DNA from: Stutzerimonas stutzeri
GTDB lineage: Bacteria > Pseudomonadota > Gammaproteobacteria > Pseudomonadales > Pseudomonadaceae
NCBI RefSeq assembly: GCF_013522825.1
Contig: NZ_JAAMQZ010000002.1
Span: 124,001-188,000 of the forward strand
Length of the DNA: 64,000 nt
Direction: 5' to 3'
Positions 9,262 to 19,174 of the stretch are shown one piece after another. The stretch's first letter is position 1. Every line of letters starts with the position of its first letter. The translations under genes and the position numbers were made by a program. The notes under the pieces were generated by a model, which saw only the letters and a program-made list of their open reading frames with translations, ran no database searches and was not told the DNA's origin.

Positions 9262-9690
9262 TCAATGCAGCTGCCGAAGCCCGGTCGGAACGCTGGGTGT
9301 GGCAACCGGTTCCCACGGTCCTTCCGGACGACCTGCGCTATACCAGTCACCCTCCCAGCGGTAATACAGGCGTTCGCGGTAGTACAGGTTCCGCCCTTCC
9401 ACGACATAGACACTCAGACGGTTGTCCCAGTGCGCGGCGGCATGCGGCGGCGGCGCGTAGCGTGGATGGCTTTTTTGCGTGGCGGGAGGCTTCGGTGCGG
9501 AGGGCGTGCGCACCGGAGGCGGCTTGACAGCAGGCTCACGGGGCACATCCGTTGCAGGCGGGGCCGGTCTGGGGGCCGGCTCGGAGCGCTGATAGGGGCT
9601 ACCGGCACAGGCCGCCAGCAGCAGCGCCAGCGTCGTTGCAGCACCCACTTTGAGCAGGCTTTCAGCCTGCCTGTAAACCGAATCCGTCAT
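9262..9690 (-). CDS. proline-rich lipoprotein of unknown function
   Basis: A 142-residue predicted lipoprotein. A hydrophobic N-terminal segment ends in the lipobox LLAAC, followed by a Pro/Ala-rich linker (about 35-80) suited to spanning the periplasm, and a compact aromatic C-terminal domain (VYVVEGRNLYYRERLYYRW, then DWYSAGRPEGPWEPV). No family is assigned. The Tyr/Trp-rich repeat pattern resembles small cell-surface or wall-associated domains. It starts 29 bases after the ccmI stop on the same strand, so it may be the last gene of the ccm transcript, although no link with cytochrome c assembly is known to me. Confidence 0.7.
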   Translation of the reverse strand: MTDSVYRQAESLLKVGAATTLALLLAACAGSPYQRSEPAPRPAPPATDVPREPAVKPPPVRTPSAPKPPATQKSHPRYAPPPHAAAHWDNRLSVYVVEGRNLYYRERLYYRWEGDWYSAGRPEGPWEPVATPSVPTGLRQLH

Positions 9691-9719
9691 CGCTCGCCTC
9701 TCGCTCGCCCCGCCAGCGA

Positions 9720-10937
9720 TCAGGACGAGGGCGTTTCAGGTTGATCAATGGTCAGCCGGACCACATCCCCGCTTCCCAGCTCCAGGGGTTCGCTGCTGCC
9801 TTGCCACTCGCCACGCGTGGCATCGCCCTCCCTGGAGATACGTGCGAACAGCCTGACCTGCTCGAAGTTGGACAACCGAAGCTGAGGCGTCATTGCATCG
9901 GCATCGCTCAAACTGACGGTAGCCGGAAGATCGCTGACGCTGAGGCGCTTGACCGCCAACGGCATGGCCGGCCCTGAGGCCGCACGAGCGAATACGAATA
10001 CCGCATCACCGGGCTGTACCTTGTCGGCCAGTTCATCCCCGAGACGGACTTCGACGCTAAGGCTCGCGGCACCGGCAGCGGCCTCTTCAGCAGGCTTGTC
10101 ATCAGCGCCGAGCGGCTGTCCAAGACGCTCACGCGCCTGGGCAATGCCGCCCTGAATGGCCTCACGTGAAGGATCTTCGGGCGGCAACGCGGCCACCAGG
10201 CGCTCCCAGAAGCCGGCGGCCTCCTCGAAACGTCCGTCTTCGAAAGCTGCAATACCCAACAGACCAAGACTCGTCACTTCATGCGGGTCCGCCTGCAACG
10301 CTTCGTCGGTGAGTTGCCGTATCTGCTCGGTCCACTGGCGACCCCCGGCAAAATACAGTGCTTGCGCCCATTGGCCGAGCAGCTCCGGCGCGCGCCCAGC
10401 CAGTTCGACGAGCTGCGCATAGGCACCGGCGGCATCAGCCGGACGCTCCTGGTTCATGTAGGTCCGGGCCAGGAAATACCAGGCCTCGGTGGATTCGGGC
10501 TGCGCCTTGACCGCACGCTCGAGCCGCGCCGTCATCTCTTCCATGGTTTTGGGCTGCTCAATGAATTCGCGCGTCAGTTCCAGCTTGTCGCTGGCCCCCC
10601 AGTGCAGGTACATGCCATAACCGAACAGTGGCACCAGGATCGCGGCAATCAGCGGAATCGTGCGGCCCAGGCTGCTGCTGCGTCGTACGTCATCACCTTC
10701 AGTGTCGTCGAGCAGCTCGCGCGCGGCATCGGCACGCCCTTCCTCGAACTGCTCCGCTGTCAGCGTGCCGGCAGCCTGCTGGCTGGCCAGCTCGCCGAGC
10801 CTTTCTTCATACAGCGCAACATTGAGCGCTGTCCGGTCTTCTTCTGCCTGTACCCGGCGGCCCCGCAGTACGGGAAGCAGCAGGATGGCCAGAGCGGCCA
10901 GCAGCAGCAGCGCGGCCCCTATCCAGAAATCGATCAT
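9720..10937 (-). CDS. ccmI: cytochrome c maturation protein CcmI (CycH)
   Basis: A 405-residue apocytochrome c chaperone of the haem ligation complex (CcmF-CcmH-CcmI). The N-terminal part has two membrane spans (about 3-22 and 92-112) with a cytoplasmic loop between them. The periplasmic part has TPR-like helices (about 140-260) that bind apocytochrome C-terminal helices, then an Ig-like C-terminal domain typical of Pseudomonas CcmI. The ATG overlaps the ccmH stop by four bases, consistent with translational coupling. Confidence 0.94.
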   Translation of the reverse strand: MIDFWIGAALLLLAALAILLLPVLRGRRVQAEEDRTALNVALYEERLGELASQQAAGTLTAEQFEEGRADAARELLDDTEGDDVRRSSSLGRTIPLIAAILVPLFGYGMYLHWGASDKLELTREFIEQPKTMEEMTARLERAVKAQPESTEAWYFLARTYMNQERPADAAGAYAQLVELAGRAPELLGQWAQALYFAGGRQWTEQIRQLTDEALQADPHEVTSLGLLGIAAFEDGRFEEAAGFWERLVAALPPEDPSREAIQGGIAQARERLGQPLGADDKPAEEAAAGAASLSVEVRLGDELADKVQPGDAVFVFARAASGPAMPLAVKRLSVSDLPATVSLSDADAMTPQLRLSNFEQVRLFARISREGDATRGEWQGSSEPLELGSGDVVRLTIDQPETPSS

Positions 10938-11407
10938 GGTTCTTTTTTATCCAGCAACGTGGCGAGGCGTTCACGTTCGGCCTCGGAAAGAGTGTTCTGC
11001 GCATCGTCGTCCGTAGCACGACGCCGCCGCATCAGGATCAGCGCCAACACGCCGAAGCCCAATACCAGCAAGCCTATCGGGCCGTACCAGAGCAGTAGCG
11101 TCTTCATGTTGAGCGGCGGTTTGTAGCGCACGAAATCGCCATAACGCGCGACCAGGTAGTCAACGATCTGCTCGTTGCTCTGCCCTTCTTCGAGCATACG
11201 GAAGATTTCACGGCGCAAGTCCATGGCGATGGGCGCATTGGAGTCGGCAATGTTCTGGTTCTGGCATTTCGGGCAACGCAGCTCTTCAACCAGGGTCCGG
11301 TAGCGTTCGCGCTCGGTCTCGTCCCTGAACTCGTAGGCATCGATCGCCGCCTGCGCGCCACCAATCATGCACAGCGCCAGCAGAAAGCCTTGGATCAGCT
11401 GTTTCAT
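10934..11407 (-). CDS. ccmH: cytochrome c maturation protein CcmH
   Basis: A 157-residue thiol oxidoreductase that keeps apocytochrome haem-binding cysteines reduced. It has a signal peptide (cleavage near AQAAID), the conserved LRCPKCQNQNIADSNA motif carrying the redox CxxC, and one C-terminal membrane span followed by a basic tail. Its start overlaps the ccmG end by four bases. Only the N-terminal CcmH module is present, since the CcmI part is a separate gene as is usual in pseudomonads. Confidence 0.96.
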   Translation of the reverse strand: MKQLIQGFLLALCMIGGAQAAIDAYEFRDETERERYRTLVEELRCPKCQNQNIADSNAPIAMDLRREIFRMLEEGQSNEQIVDYLVARYGDFVRYKPPLNMKTLLLWYGPIGLLVLGFGVLALILMRRRRATDDDAQNTLSEAERERLATLLDKKEP

Positions 11408-11934
11408 TGGTCCACCAGTTCCTGATAGAGCGCAGCGAGCTGTTCACGCCATACGCGCGGGTCGATGGCGCCGACATACTTGTGGCGAATGATCCCGTCC
11501 TTGTCGATCAGGAAGGTCTCCGGCGCACCGTAGACGCCGAGGTTGATCCCCAGACTGCCCTCTGGATCCTCGACGTTGAGGCGATAGGGGTTGCCCAGCT
11601 CGTTCAGCCAGCGACGCGCGGCCTCGCTGTCATCCTTGTAGTTAACCCCATAGACCACCACGCCCTGACTGGCCAACTGGTTGAGCATCTCGTGCTCGGC
11701 GCGGCAGGTCGGGCACCAGGTCGCCCATACATTCACCAGCGCCGCCTCGCCCTTGAAGTCGGCAGCACTCAGCATGCGCTCCGGGTCTTCCAGCGATGGC
11801 AGCGAGAATGCGGGCAGCGGCTTGTCGATCAGCGCCGACGGCAGCTCGGACGGGTCCAGGAACAGGCCGCGATAGAGAAACACCGCGACCGCCAGGAAGA
11901 TCGCCAGCGGCAGCAGCATCAACAGTCTTTTCAT
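11404..11934 (-). CDS. ccmG: thiol:disulfide interchange protein CcmG/DsbE
   Basis: A 176-residue membrane-anchored thioredoxin-fold protein that reduces CcmH or apocytochrome c in the periplasm. It has one N-terminal anchor (about 5-24), the active site WATWCPTCRAEH, the acidic GVNYKDD stretch typical of CcmG, and a cis-proline region GAPETFLID. It overlaps ccmH, and starts three bases before the end of ccmF. Electrons are expected from a DsbD/CcdA-type protein encoded elsewhere. Confidence 0.96.
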   Translation of the reverse strand: MKRLLMLLPLAIFLAVAVFLYRGLFLDPSELPSALIDKPLPAFSLPSLEDPERMLSAADFKGEAALVNVWATWCPTCRAEHEMLNQLASQGVVVYGVNYKDDSEAARRWLNELGNPYRLNVEDPEGSLGINLGVYGAPETFLIDKDGIIRHKYVGAIDPRVWREQLAALYQELVDQ

Positions 11935-11936
11935 GC

Positions 11937-13910
11937 TCAGGCTCCTTGCTGGGCCAAGCCCAGGGCCTCACGGACACGGGTCTTGACCTTCACGCGATAA
12001 CGCCGGTCACAGGCGGACAGAACACCACCGACGGACATCAGCAACGCCCCCAGCCAGATCCAGCGCACGAAGGGCTTGATATGCACCCTCACCGCCCAGG
12101 CGCCGTCCTCCAGCGGCTCACCCAGAGCCACGTAAAGGTCGCGGGTGAAGCCCGCATCGATACCGGCCTCGGTCATGGGCATCTGCTGGACGGTATACAG
12201 GCGCTTCTCGGGATGCAGGAGAGCAATCTGCTTGTCACCGTCGAAGACCCGGATGGTGCCCTTGTCCGAGGTGAAGTTCGGTCCGTCGAAATGCGTGGCG
12301 CCTTCGAAGACGAAGGTGTAGCCACCCAGTTCCAGCGACTCGCCCGGCGCCAGACGCAGGTCGCGCTCGGAACTGTGCTGGCTGACCAGCACCACGCCGA
12401 TAGCACATACCGCCAGGCCCAGGTGCGCCGTCTGCATGCCCCAGTAGCTCGGCGCCAGGCTGCGAATGCCCTTGAACAGACCCTTGTGGCGAGTCTTGTC
12501 GAGCACGTCGCGCACACCGGCCACCACGACCCAGGCCGCCAGCAGGCATACGGCAAGCCCCGCCCAGTGGAAATCACCGAGCAGCATCGAGCCCAGCCCA
12601 GCCAGCACGGCGCTGGTGATCAGTACCGGGGTCAGCATGCCCAGCAGCCATTTCACCGGCGTGTCTTTCCAGCGCACCAGGATGCCCACGCCCAGGGCGA
12701 GCATCAGCGCGGCCATCAGCGGCAGGAACATCGCATTGAAATAGGGCGGCCCAACGGACAGCTTGGTGTCGGACAAAGCATCAAGCAGCAGCGGATACAG
12801 CGTGCCCAGCAGGATCATCGCGGTTGCGACCACCAGCAGCAGGTTGTTGACCAGCAGCAGGGTTTCGCGGGACCAGAGACTGAAGCCAATCCGGCTTTTC
12901 ACCACCGGCGCGCGCAAGGCGAACAGGGTCAGCGAGCCACCGACGACCAGCAGCAGGAAAGCCAGAATGAAGACGCCGCGCTCCGGATCGGTGGCGAAGG
13001 CATGCACCGAGGTCAGCACACCGGAGCGGACCAGGAAGGTGCCCAGCAGGCTGAGCGAGAATGCGGCAATCGCCAGCAATACCGTCCAGCTCTTGAAGAC
13101 GCCACGCTTCTCCGTCACCGCCAGCGAATGGATCAGCGCCGTGCCGACCAGCCAGGGCATGAAGGAGGCGTTCTCCACCGGGTCCCAGAACCACCAGCCG
13201 CCCCAGCCAAGCTCGTAATAGGCCCACCAGGAACCCAGCGCGATACCGGCACCGAGAAAGGCCCAGGCGACCAGTGTCCAGGGCCGCGACCAGCGTGCCC
13301 AGGCGGCATCCAGGCGGCCACCCAGCAAAGCGGCGATGGCGAAGGCGAAGGCCACCGAGAAACCGACATAACCCATGTAGAGCATCGGTGGATGCACGAT
13401 CAGGCCGAAGTCCTGCAGCAGCGGGTTGAGGTCGCGCCCGTCCATCGGCGCCTGCGGCAGGTAGCGCTCGAAAGGGTTGGAGGTGATGATCAGGAACAGC
13501 AGGAAGCCGATGCTGATCAGGCCCATGACCCCCAGCACCCGCGCCAGCATGTCCTCGGGCAGCTGGCGGGAGAAAATCGCCACGGCGAAGGTCCAGCCGG
13601 CCAGGATGAAGGCCCAGAGCAGCAGGGAGCCTTCGTGGGCACCCCATACGGCGCTGAACTTGTAGTACCAGGGCAGCGCGCTGTTGGAGTTGTGCGCGAC
13701 GTAGGCGACGGAGAAGTCATCGACCATGAACGCGTAGGTCAGGCAGGCGAAGGAGAATCCCAGGAAGGCGAACTGCCCCCAGGCAGCCGGCTGCGCCAGG
13801 CTCATCCACTGATGATCACCGCGCCAGGCACCGATCAGCGGCAGCGTGCCCTGCACCACGGCCAGGCACAGCGCCAGAATCATGGCCAGATGGCCGAGCT
13901 CGGGAATCAT
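11937..13910 (-). CDS. ccmF: cytochrome c haem lyase subunit CcmF
   Basis: A 657-residue polytopic membrane protein that attaches haem from holo-CcmE to apocytochrome c. The WWD haem-handling motif is seen in [19 protein letters not shown], and many hydrophobic spans cover the protein, with a large periplasmic region near the C terminus. The length is normal for the family. Its ATG overlaps the ccmE stop by four bases. Confidence 0.97.
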   Translation of the reverse strand: MIPELGHLAMILALCLAVVQGTLPLIGAWRGDHQWMSLAQPAAWGQFAFLGFSFACLTYAFMVDDFSVAYVAHNSNSALPWYYKFSAVWGAHEGSLLLWAFILAGWTFAVAIFSRQLPEDMLARVLGVMGLISIGFLLFLIITSNPFERYLPQAPMDGRDLNPLLQDFGLIVHPPMLYMGYVGFSVAFAFAIAALLGGRLDAAWARWSRPWTLVAWAFLGAGIALGSWWAYYELGWGGWWFWDPVENASFMPWLVGTALIHSLAVTEKRGVFKSWTVLLAIAAFSLSLLGTFLVRSGVLTSVHAFATDPERGVFILAFLLLVVGGSLTLFALRAPVVKSRIGFSLWSRETLLLVNNLLLVVATAMILLGTLYPLLLDALSDTKLSVGPPYFNAMFLPLMAALMLALGVGILVRWKDTPVKWLLGMLTPVLITSAVLAGLGSMLLGDFHWAGLAVCLLAAWVVVAGVRDVLDKTRHKGLFKGIRSLAPSYWGMQTAHLGLAVCAIGVVLVSQHSSERDLRLAPGESLELGGYTFVFEGATHFDGPNFTSDKGTIRVFDGDKQIALLHPEKRLYTVQQMPMTEAGIDAGFTRDLYVALGEPLEDGAWAVRVHIKPFVRWIWLGALLMSVGGVLSACDRRYRVKVKTRVREALGLAQQGA

Positions 13911-14374
13911 TTTGCATACTCCTGCTTGTCGCCTTCGTAATGCTTCATCATGCCGCTCTGCTCAAGCGCCTGGGTGACTTCCGGCGGCATGTAGTTCTCA
14001 TCGTGCTTGGCCAGCACTTCGTCGGCGACCAGGACGCCTTCGCCATTGACGCGCCCCAGAGCGACGATGCCCTGCCCCTCGCGAAACAGGTCCGGCAGGA
14101 TGCCCTGGTACTGGATGGCGATGCTGGCGTTGTTATCCGTGACGCGGAAAGTCACGGTGAGCGAATCCTTGCTACGTGTCACCGAACCCTCTTCCACCAG
14201 CCCGCCGGCGCGAATCCGAGTGCCTTCCGGCGCTTCGCCGGCGGCGATCTGGGTCGGCGTGTAGAAGAGGTTGATGTTCTCTCGCAAGGCAGACAGAGCC
14301 AGCGTTACCGCGATGCCCACGCCGGCCAGAATGGTCAGAATGATGAACAAACGCTTCTTGCGCACAGGATTCAC
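13907..14374 (-). CDS. ccmE: haem chaperone CcmE
   Basis: A 155-residue periplasmic haem chaperone with one N-terminal membrane anchor (about 9-29). The haem-binding histidine motif is visible near the C terminus as [13 protein letters not shown], where His is the covalent ligand and Tyr the axial one. The start is a GTG that overlaps the ccmD stop (GTGA), giving [10 protein letters not shown] as in relatives. Confidence 0.96.
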   Translation of the reverse strand: MNPVRKKRLFIILTILAGVGIAVTLALSALRENINLFYTPTQIAAGEAPEGTRIRAGGLVEEGSVTRSKDSLTVTFRVTDNNASIAIQYQGILPDLFREGQGIVALGRVNGEGVLVADEVLAKHDENYMPPEVTQALEQSGMMKHYEGDKQEYAK

Positions 14375-14547
14375 TTCATTTCCTCCCGGCGCAAACGACG
14401 CGCCTCATCTTGCAGATATCGCCGGCGTGCCAGCATTGGCAGCGCCACGTTCAGAACCAGGACGGCCAGGCTGATGCCATAGGATGTCCAGACGTACAGG
14501 CCATGGTTGCCCATGGCGATGAATTCGGAAAACGATGAGAAATTCAT
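14371..14547 (-). CDS. ccmD: haem exporter protein CcmD (small)
   Basis: A 58-residue membrane protein that helps release holo-CcmE from CcmABC. Read by hand, it begins [20 protein letters not shown], has one membrane segment (about 20-40) and ends with a basic tail RRLRREEMK. Its ATG overlaps the ccmC stop (ATGA), and its stop overlaps the GTG start of ccmE. The position, size and the conserved MGxHGxYVW pattern fit CcmD. Confidence 0.93.
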   Translation of the reverse strand: MNFSSFSEFIAMGNHGLYVWTSYGISLAVLVLNVALPMLARRRYLQDEARRLRREEMK

Positions 14548-15299
14548 GATGCCTTACCTACCAGCGCCTGCACCTCGGCCTTGACCCAGCTGCTGCGTGA
14601 TTCGCGACGCAGCACTTCCAGGCGCATGCGCATCAGCAGTACCCATGTGAAGAAACAGTAGAAGCCCAGGACCATGACCAGCAGCGGCAACCACATTTCG
14701 ACCGGCATCGCGGGCTTTTCGGTGACCGTGAAGGTCGCGGGCTGATGAAGGGTGTTCCACCACTCCACCGAGTACTTGATGATCGGGATGTTCACCACCC
14801 CGACGATGGAAAGCACCGCGCAGGCTTTCGCCGCGCTGTCGCGGTTGCTGATGGCCTGCCCCAGCGCAATGATGCCGAAGTACAGGAACAGCAGGATCAG
14901 CATCGAGGTCAGGCGGGCATCCCAGACCCACCAGGCGCCCCAGGTCGGCTTGCCCCATACCGCCCCGGTCAGCAGCGCGATGAAGGTCATCCAGGCACCG
15001 ATGGGCGCGGCCTGCTGCAAGGCGACATCCGCCAGTTTCATTTTCCACACCAGACCGACCAGGCCCGCGACGGCCAGCATCACATAGATCGATTGCGCCA
15101 GGAATGCGGCGGGCACATGGATATAGATGATCCGGAAGCTGTTGCCCTGCTGGTAGTCCTGGGGCGCAAACGCCAGCCCCCAGATCGTGCCTACCGTGAC
15201 CAGCACGAAGGTTGCCCAGCCAAGCCAGGGCATCCAGCGGCTGCTGATTCCGTAGAACCATTTGGGCGAACCCAGCTTGTGGAACCATGTCCAGTTCAT
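14544..15299 (-). CDS. ccmC: haem exporter/handling protein CcmC
   Basis: A 251-residue inner-membrane protein with six spans that delivers haem to CcmE. The WWD motif is present as [13 protein letters not shown], flanked by conserved histidines. The frame is open 20 codons upstream, but [17 protein letters not shown] matches family N termini and starts at the ATG at 15299, which has a GAGG site about 11 bases ahead. A 148-base gap separates it from ccmB, larger than between the other ccm genes; no gene was seen in the gap. Confidence 0.95.
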   Translation of the reverse strand: MNWTWFHKLGSPKWFYGISSRWMPWLGWATFVLVTVGTIWGLAFAPQDYQQGNSFRIIYIHVPAAFLAQSIYVMLAVAGLVGLVWKMKLADVALQQAAPIGAWMTFIALLTGAVWGKPTWGAWWVWDARLTSMLILLFLYFGIIALGQAISNRDSAAKACAVLSIVGVVNIPIIKYSVEWWNTLHQPATFTVTEKPAMPVEMWLPLLVMVLGFYCFFTWVLLMRMRLEVLRRESRSSWVKAEVQALVGKAS

Positions 15300-15447
15300 A
15301 GCACCTGCCTCACATCCGCTACGCATTCCGATACTGCCCCGAAACCGCACGGGCGCCACTTGTTCGCGATCAGTAAAGTCGTCGGTGCCAGGGGCCGCCT
15401 GTCGAGGAAAGCCGTAGCGCTATCGAATAAATCCATCGTGCAATCCA

Positions 15448-16119
15448 TCACTCGCCAACACTGATTTTCAGGCCAGCCGCTATCGCAAAGGGTGTAAGGG
15501 TGACAGCCAGGGCCGTCAGACTGGAGAGCCATAACAGATGACCGACCGCCGGCAGCCCCTGCAGCGCTGCCTGCAGCGCCCCACTACCCAGAATGAGCAC
15601 AGGGATATACAACGGCAGAATCAGCAATGCCAGCAACAGGCCGCCGCGCTTGAGGCCGACGGTCAGCGCCGCGCCGACCGCGCCGAGCAGGCTGAGCACG
15701 GGCGTTCCCAGCAGCAACGAGATCAGCAGCACCGGTAGCGCGCTCATCGGCATGCCCAGCATCAACGCCAGCAACGGCGCCAGCAACACCAGCGCCAGGC
15801 CGGAAAAGGCCCAGTGTGCCAGCACCTTGGCGAGTACCAGAAGCGCCAGCGGGTGCGGCGAAACGACCCACTGTTCGAGCGAGCCATCTTCGAAATCGCT
15901 GCGAAACAGCCCGTCCAGCGAGAGCAGAACGGCCAACAGCGCCGCGACCCAGATCAGCCCCGGCGAGATGGTTTGCAGCAGTTGCGACTCCGGCCCGACC
16001 GCCAGCGGGAACAGGGCGATGACGATGGCGAAGAACACCAGCGGGTTGGCCAGCTCGGCGGGACGGCGAAACAGCAGACGGGTTTCGCGGGCCAGCAGCA
16101 GAGTGAAGACGTTGCTCAT
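15448..16119 (-). CDS. ccmB: haem exporter permease CcmB
   Basis: A 223-residue permease subunit of the CcmAB ABC transporter that frees holo-CcmE from CcmC using ATP. Six hydrophobic spans and the N terminus [20 protein letters not shown] are typical. The ATG overlaps the ccmA stop by four bases. The C terminus ends normally. Confidence 0.95.
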   Translation of the reverse strand: MSNVFTLLLARETRLLFRRPAELANPLVFFAIVIALFPLAVGPESQLLQTISPGLIWVAALLAVLLSLDGLFRSDFEDGSLEQWVVSPHPLALLVLAKVLAHWAFSGLALVLLAPLLALMLGMPMSALPVLLISLLLGTPVLSLLGAVGAALTVGLKRGGLLLALLILPLYIPVLILGSGALQAALQGLPAVGHLLWLSSLTALAVTLTPFAIAAGLKISVGE

Positions 16120-16751
16120 GCGGCGCGCTGTCCCAGATCGATTTCACGAAAGCCGGCCGGTTTTTCAGCGAGCGAGTGATGGGTGGTCAGCACGACCATG
16201 CCACCCTGCTCGCAATGCACGGCCAGGTGTCGTTCCAGTTGCGCCACGCCATGCTTGTCGAGCGCGGTGAAGGGCTCATCGAGAATCCACAGCGGCGGGG
16301 GCGAAAGATAGAGCCGGGCCAGACCGACGCGGCGTTGCTGGCCGGCAGACAGCGTGTGACAGGGGACATCCTCGAAACCGCGCAGGCCCACCGCATCCAG
16401 CGCCTGCCAGATGGCCTCACGAGTCGCCGGATGATGCAGGGCGCATAGCCAGGTGAGGTTTTCCTCAGGCGTGAGCAGGCCCTTGATGCCCGCCGCATGA
16501 CCAATCCAGAGAAGATTGCGCGCCAGTTCGTCGCGCTGGCTTTCAAGATTGCGGCCATTGAGCCGCACTTCCCCTGCGGTCGGTTGCATCAACCCAGACA
16601 ACAGGCGTAGCAGACTGGTCTTGCCACTGCCATTGGGGCCGGCGATCTGCACCATTTCACCGTTGGCGATCTGCAGATCCAGCCTCTCGAACAACAGACG
16701 CCAGTCCCGTTCGCAGGAAAGCGCCACAGCTTCTAGAAAAGGACAGGACAC
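16116..16751 (-). CDS. ccmA: haem exporter ATPase CcmA
   Basis: A 211-residue ABC ATPase, first gene of the ccm operon. It has Walker [10 protein letters not shown] (about 39-47), the ABC signature LSAGQQRR, Walker B LWILDEP and the H-loop TTHH. The start is a GTG (MSCPFLEAV) supported by a GAGG about ten bases upstream and by similarity to Pseudomonas CcmA N termini. It is divergent from the second FliK-like gene, with 133 bases between. Confidence 0.95.
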   Translation of the reverse strand: MSCPFLEAVALSCERDWRLLFERLDLQIANGEMVQIAGPNGSGKTSLLRLLSGLMQPTAGEVRLNGRNLESQRDELARNLLWIGHAAGIKGLLTPEENLTWLCALHHPATREAIWQALDAVGLRGFEDVPCHTLSAGQQRRVGLARLYLSPPPLWILDEPFTALDKHGVAQLERHLAVHCEQGGMVVLTTHHSLAEKPAGFREIDLGQRAA

Positions 16752-16884
16752 GCTATGGACACCTCAAGATGAAAAGGGCGTAGCCGCTACAATGACAGAC
16801 AAGCCGGGCGCGCCGAATTATACATGCCGCGCCTTGGGGCCGCAGACCACAAAGTCGAAAGGTTGTAAGAGCATTTAAGTAAAA

Positions 16885-18408
16885 ATGACCGAGATCAAAA
16901 GCACCCAGGCTATTCCCCCCGCCAACCCGCCCCGCTCGACGGCAGGCTCCGCCGAGCTGGCGTTGAAACTGCTGCAGCCCATGCAGGGGCTGCTGGCCGC
17001 CGGGGAAAGTGCCGAGGCCGAGGTCGTGAGGATCAGGGAAGCCCTCCAGGCCTTTCAGCTGACGCTGCGCCTGACACTTGGCAGCGGGCGCCAGGCAACG
17101 GTCGAAACCACCAGCAACAAAGCCGTCGCACCAGGCGCAGCCCTGTTCGTTACCGCTGCATCCGATAACCGCCTGATGGCTGTGCTGCAACCCGGCAGCC
17201 GGCAACCCATGAGCAGCATCGACCTCGGCCAGTTGCCCGTGGGCACCCTGATCCAGGGCAAGGTCACCGCCAGCCAGCAGACCCAGCAGGCCGGGCAGAG
17301 CGTATTCAAACTGGTGATCAGCCTGCTCAATTCTCCACTGGCCGGGCAGAAGCTGAATATCGAATCGAGCCTGCCGCTGGCACCGGGCAGCCTGATCACC
17401 GCCCGGGTCCAGGGCGACCAGTCACTAACATTCATGCCGCTGAGCGGTCGTCTCGATCAACTGGTACTGGGCCAGCACCTCGGTGCACAGAACAGCCGTC
17501 AGGGCTCGCTTGAAGGTCTGTTCAGCGCATTGACGGCCGGGGCGGTCCTGCCCGACGGCTTGCGCGGCGCAGCCGAACGCCTGCTCGGCCTGATCCCTGA
17601 AATGCAGCAGCTGGGCGATGCCAAGACCCTGGCCCAGGCGCTGGCCAAGAGCGGTATCTTCCTTGAAGCGCGCCTGCTCAATGGCAATACCGACAGCCTG
17701 CCCACGGATATGAAGGCCGCCCTGCTGCGTCTGGTCGCGCAATTGCCGGGGCTGCCTGGCAGCGGACCACTGACAGCCGCCCAGACGGCGGCAACCCTTG
17801 GCCAGGCGCTGCCGGCTTTCGCCCGCAGCGCACTCGGCGCGCTTGGACAGCCGAATGCGCGCCAGCTCGCACAGAACTTTCCCCTGCCGGGGCGACTGCT
17901 GCTCGATGCCGACGGCGAAGCCGATCTGGAACTCATGTTGAAACTGGCGGCGGCGGCGGTATCACGGCTGCAGACTCACCAGTTGTCCAGCCTCGCGCAG
18001 ACTCAGACCGGCCCCGACGGCACGCAGGTCACGACCTGGCAGATCGAAGTGCCGATGCGCGATACGCGCGACATCATTCCGCTGCAGGTCAAGCTGCGGC
18101 GCGAGGAAGAACCCCGGCAAAACGGCAAGGAAAAAGGCGAAACCCTGTGGAAGGTCGAACTGGCATTCGATGTCGCCCCCCTGGGGCCACTGCAGGTTCA
18201 GGCACAGCTGGTCAGTGGTAGCCTGTCGAGCCAGATCTGGGCCGAACGCAGCCATACTGCCCAGCTGATTTCCACCGAACTCGACTACCTGCGCCAGCGA
18301 CTGCTCGATGCCGGGCTGACCGTGGGTGAGCTGGCCTGCCGTCAGGGTACGCCGCCGCAAGGCCCCCGCACCGCTGTCGATCAACGCTTCGTGGATGAAA
18401 CCGCATGA
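16885..18408 (+). CDS. second flagellar hook-length control (FliK-like) protein
   Basis: A 507-residue protein with a long Gln/Leu/Ala-rich middle and a C-terminal Flg_hook-type domain (about 395-480), seen in LGPLQVQAQLVSGSLSSQIW and the following AQLISTELDYLRQRLLDAG. True FliK is encoded at 39.8-41.0 kb, so this is an additional FliK-family protein. Its stop overlaps the ATG of an FlhB C-terminal-like gene (ATGA). FliK and the FlhB C domain together set the export specificity switch, so the pair looks like an accessory switch module. Its exact role is unknown. Confidence 0.8.
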   Translation: MTEIKSTQAIPPANPPRSTAGSAELALKLLQPMQGLLAAGESAEAEVVRIREALQAFQLTLRLTLGSGRQATVETTSNKAVAPGAALFVTAASDNRLMAVLQPGSRQPMSSIDLGQLPVGTLIQGKVTASQQTQQAGQSVFKLVISLLNSPLAGQKLNIESSLPLAPGSLITARVQGDQSLTFMPLSGRLDQLVLGQHLGAQNSRQGSLEGLFSALTAGAVLPDGLRGAAERLLGLIPEMQQLGDAKTLAQALAKSGIFLEARLLNGNTDSLPTDMKAALLRLVAQLPGLPGSGPLTAAQTAATLGQALPAFARSALGALGQPNARQLAQNFPLPGRLLLDADGEADLELMLKLAAAAVSRLQTHQLSSLAQTQTGPDGTQVTTWQIEVPMRDTRDIIPLQVKLRREEEPRQNGKEKGETLWKVELAFDVAPLGPLQVQAQLVSGSLSSQIWAERSHTAQLISTELDYLRQRLLDAGLTVGELACRQGTPPQGPRTAVDQRFVDETA

Positions 18409-18734
18409 CTGCCAAGACCCCGCGCCAGGCCATCGCGCTCACCTATGACGGCATCAACGCGCCCAGCCTTTCGGCCAAGGGCGACGATGAACTGGCCGAG
18501 GCAATACTGGCCATTGCCCGCGAGCATGAAGTGCCGATCTACGAAAACGCCGAACTGGTCAGGCTGCTGGCACGCCTGGAGCTTGGCGATGCCATCCCCG
18601 AAGCGCTATATCGCACCATCGCCGAAATCATCGCCTTCGCCTGGTATCTGAAAGGCAAATGCCCGCCGGGCTTTGCCGAGCAACAGCCCGCGCCGTCGCT
18701 GCCCCTGCTCGATGCCCCCCCGACTCCTGAGTGA
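18405..18734 (+). CDS. stand-alone FlhB C-terminal-like protein (FhlB type)
   Basis: A 109-residue soluble protein matching the cytoplasmic C-terminal domain of FlhB/EscU export switch proteins without the membrane part. The typical elements AIALTYDG near the N terminus (matching the FAVALKYDG strand after the NPTH cleavage site), the EHEVPIYENAELVRLLARLELGD segment and IPEALYRTIAEIIAFAWYLKG align with FlhB, but NPTH itself is absent. It is translationally coupled to the FliK-like gene and convergent with the DUF2802 gene. Homologues can partly replace the cleaved FlhB C domain in some bacteria. Confidence 0.85.
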   Translation: MTAKTPRQAIALTYDGINAPSLSAKGDDELAEAILAIAREHEVPIYENAELVRLLARLELGDAIPEALYRTIAEIIAFAWYLKGKCPPGFAEQQPAPSLPLLDAPPTPE

Positions 18735-18754
18735 AAGACACCTTCGCTCAGATC

Positions 18755-19171
18755 CTAGTCGGTCTTGCGCCGCGCCTGATGCAGCTTGCTCATCAATTCG
18801 GCTTCGGACTGGGACAGCCCGCAGGATTGCGTCAGATCATCGACGCTGGCCCCCATGCCGACCAGCTTGGCGGCCTGGGAAAAGGAAAAGTTGTTCGGAT
18901 CACGCTGTTCGAGCTGGGTGATCCGGTCGGGCAGCGGTGAGACCATGCGCGAAAGCTCGTGCAACTCCTGGCCCATATGCACACTGCCGTCCAGATAGGT
19001 ATCCAGTTGAGCGCTCAACTCCTTGATTCGCCGGTCCCGAATGGCATCGTTGCGCGCCTGCAGCTGAGCCTGCTGGCGCTGGCGCCGGAACAGCCAGACG
19101 CATAACCCCAGCAGCGCAACGCAACACAGGGCAAGCGCGACGACCGACGCGACCAGCGAGGCAATCAGCAT
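18755..19171 (-). CDS. DUF2802 membrane-anchored protein at the end of the chemotaxis operon
   Basis: A 138-residue protein with one N-terminal membrane span (about 5-28), a basic coiled-coil-like region (about 30-85) and a short C-terminal HTH-like part (LVGMGASVDDLTQSCGLSQSEAELMSKLHQ is seen at about 103-132). It matches the DUF2802 family found downstream of cheW in pseudomonads (PA1465-like). The start lies three bases after cheW. The function is unknown; the anchor plus coiled coil would fit a link between chemosensory array and membrane, which is inference. Confidence 0.85.
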   Translation of the reverse strand: MLIASLVASVVALALCCVALLGLCVWLFRRQRQQAQLQARNDAIRDRRIKELSAQLDTYLDGSVHMGQELHELSRMVSPLPDRITQLEQRDPNNFSFSQAAKLVGMGASVDDLTQSCGLSQSEAELMSKLHQARRKTD

Positions 19172-19174
19172 GTA

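Noticed and set aside
11796..13940. A 714-codon plus-strand frame over ccmF
   Set aside because: It is a mirror of ccmF codon use, rich in Gln/His/Arg with no domain; ccmF is intact on the other strand.
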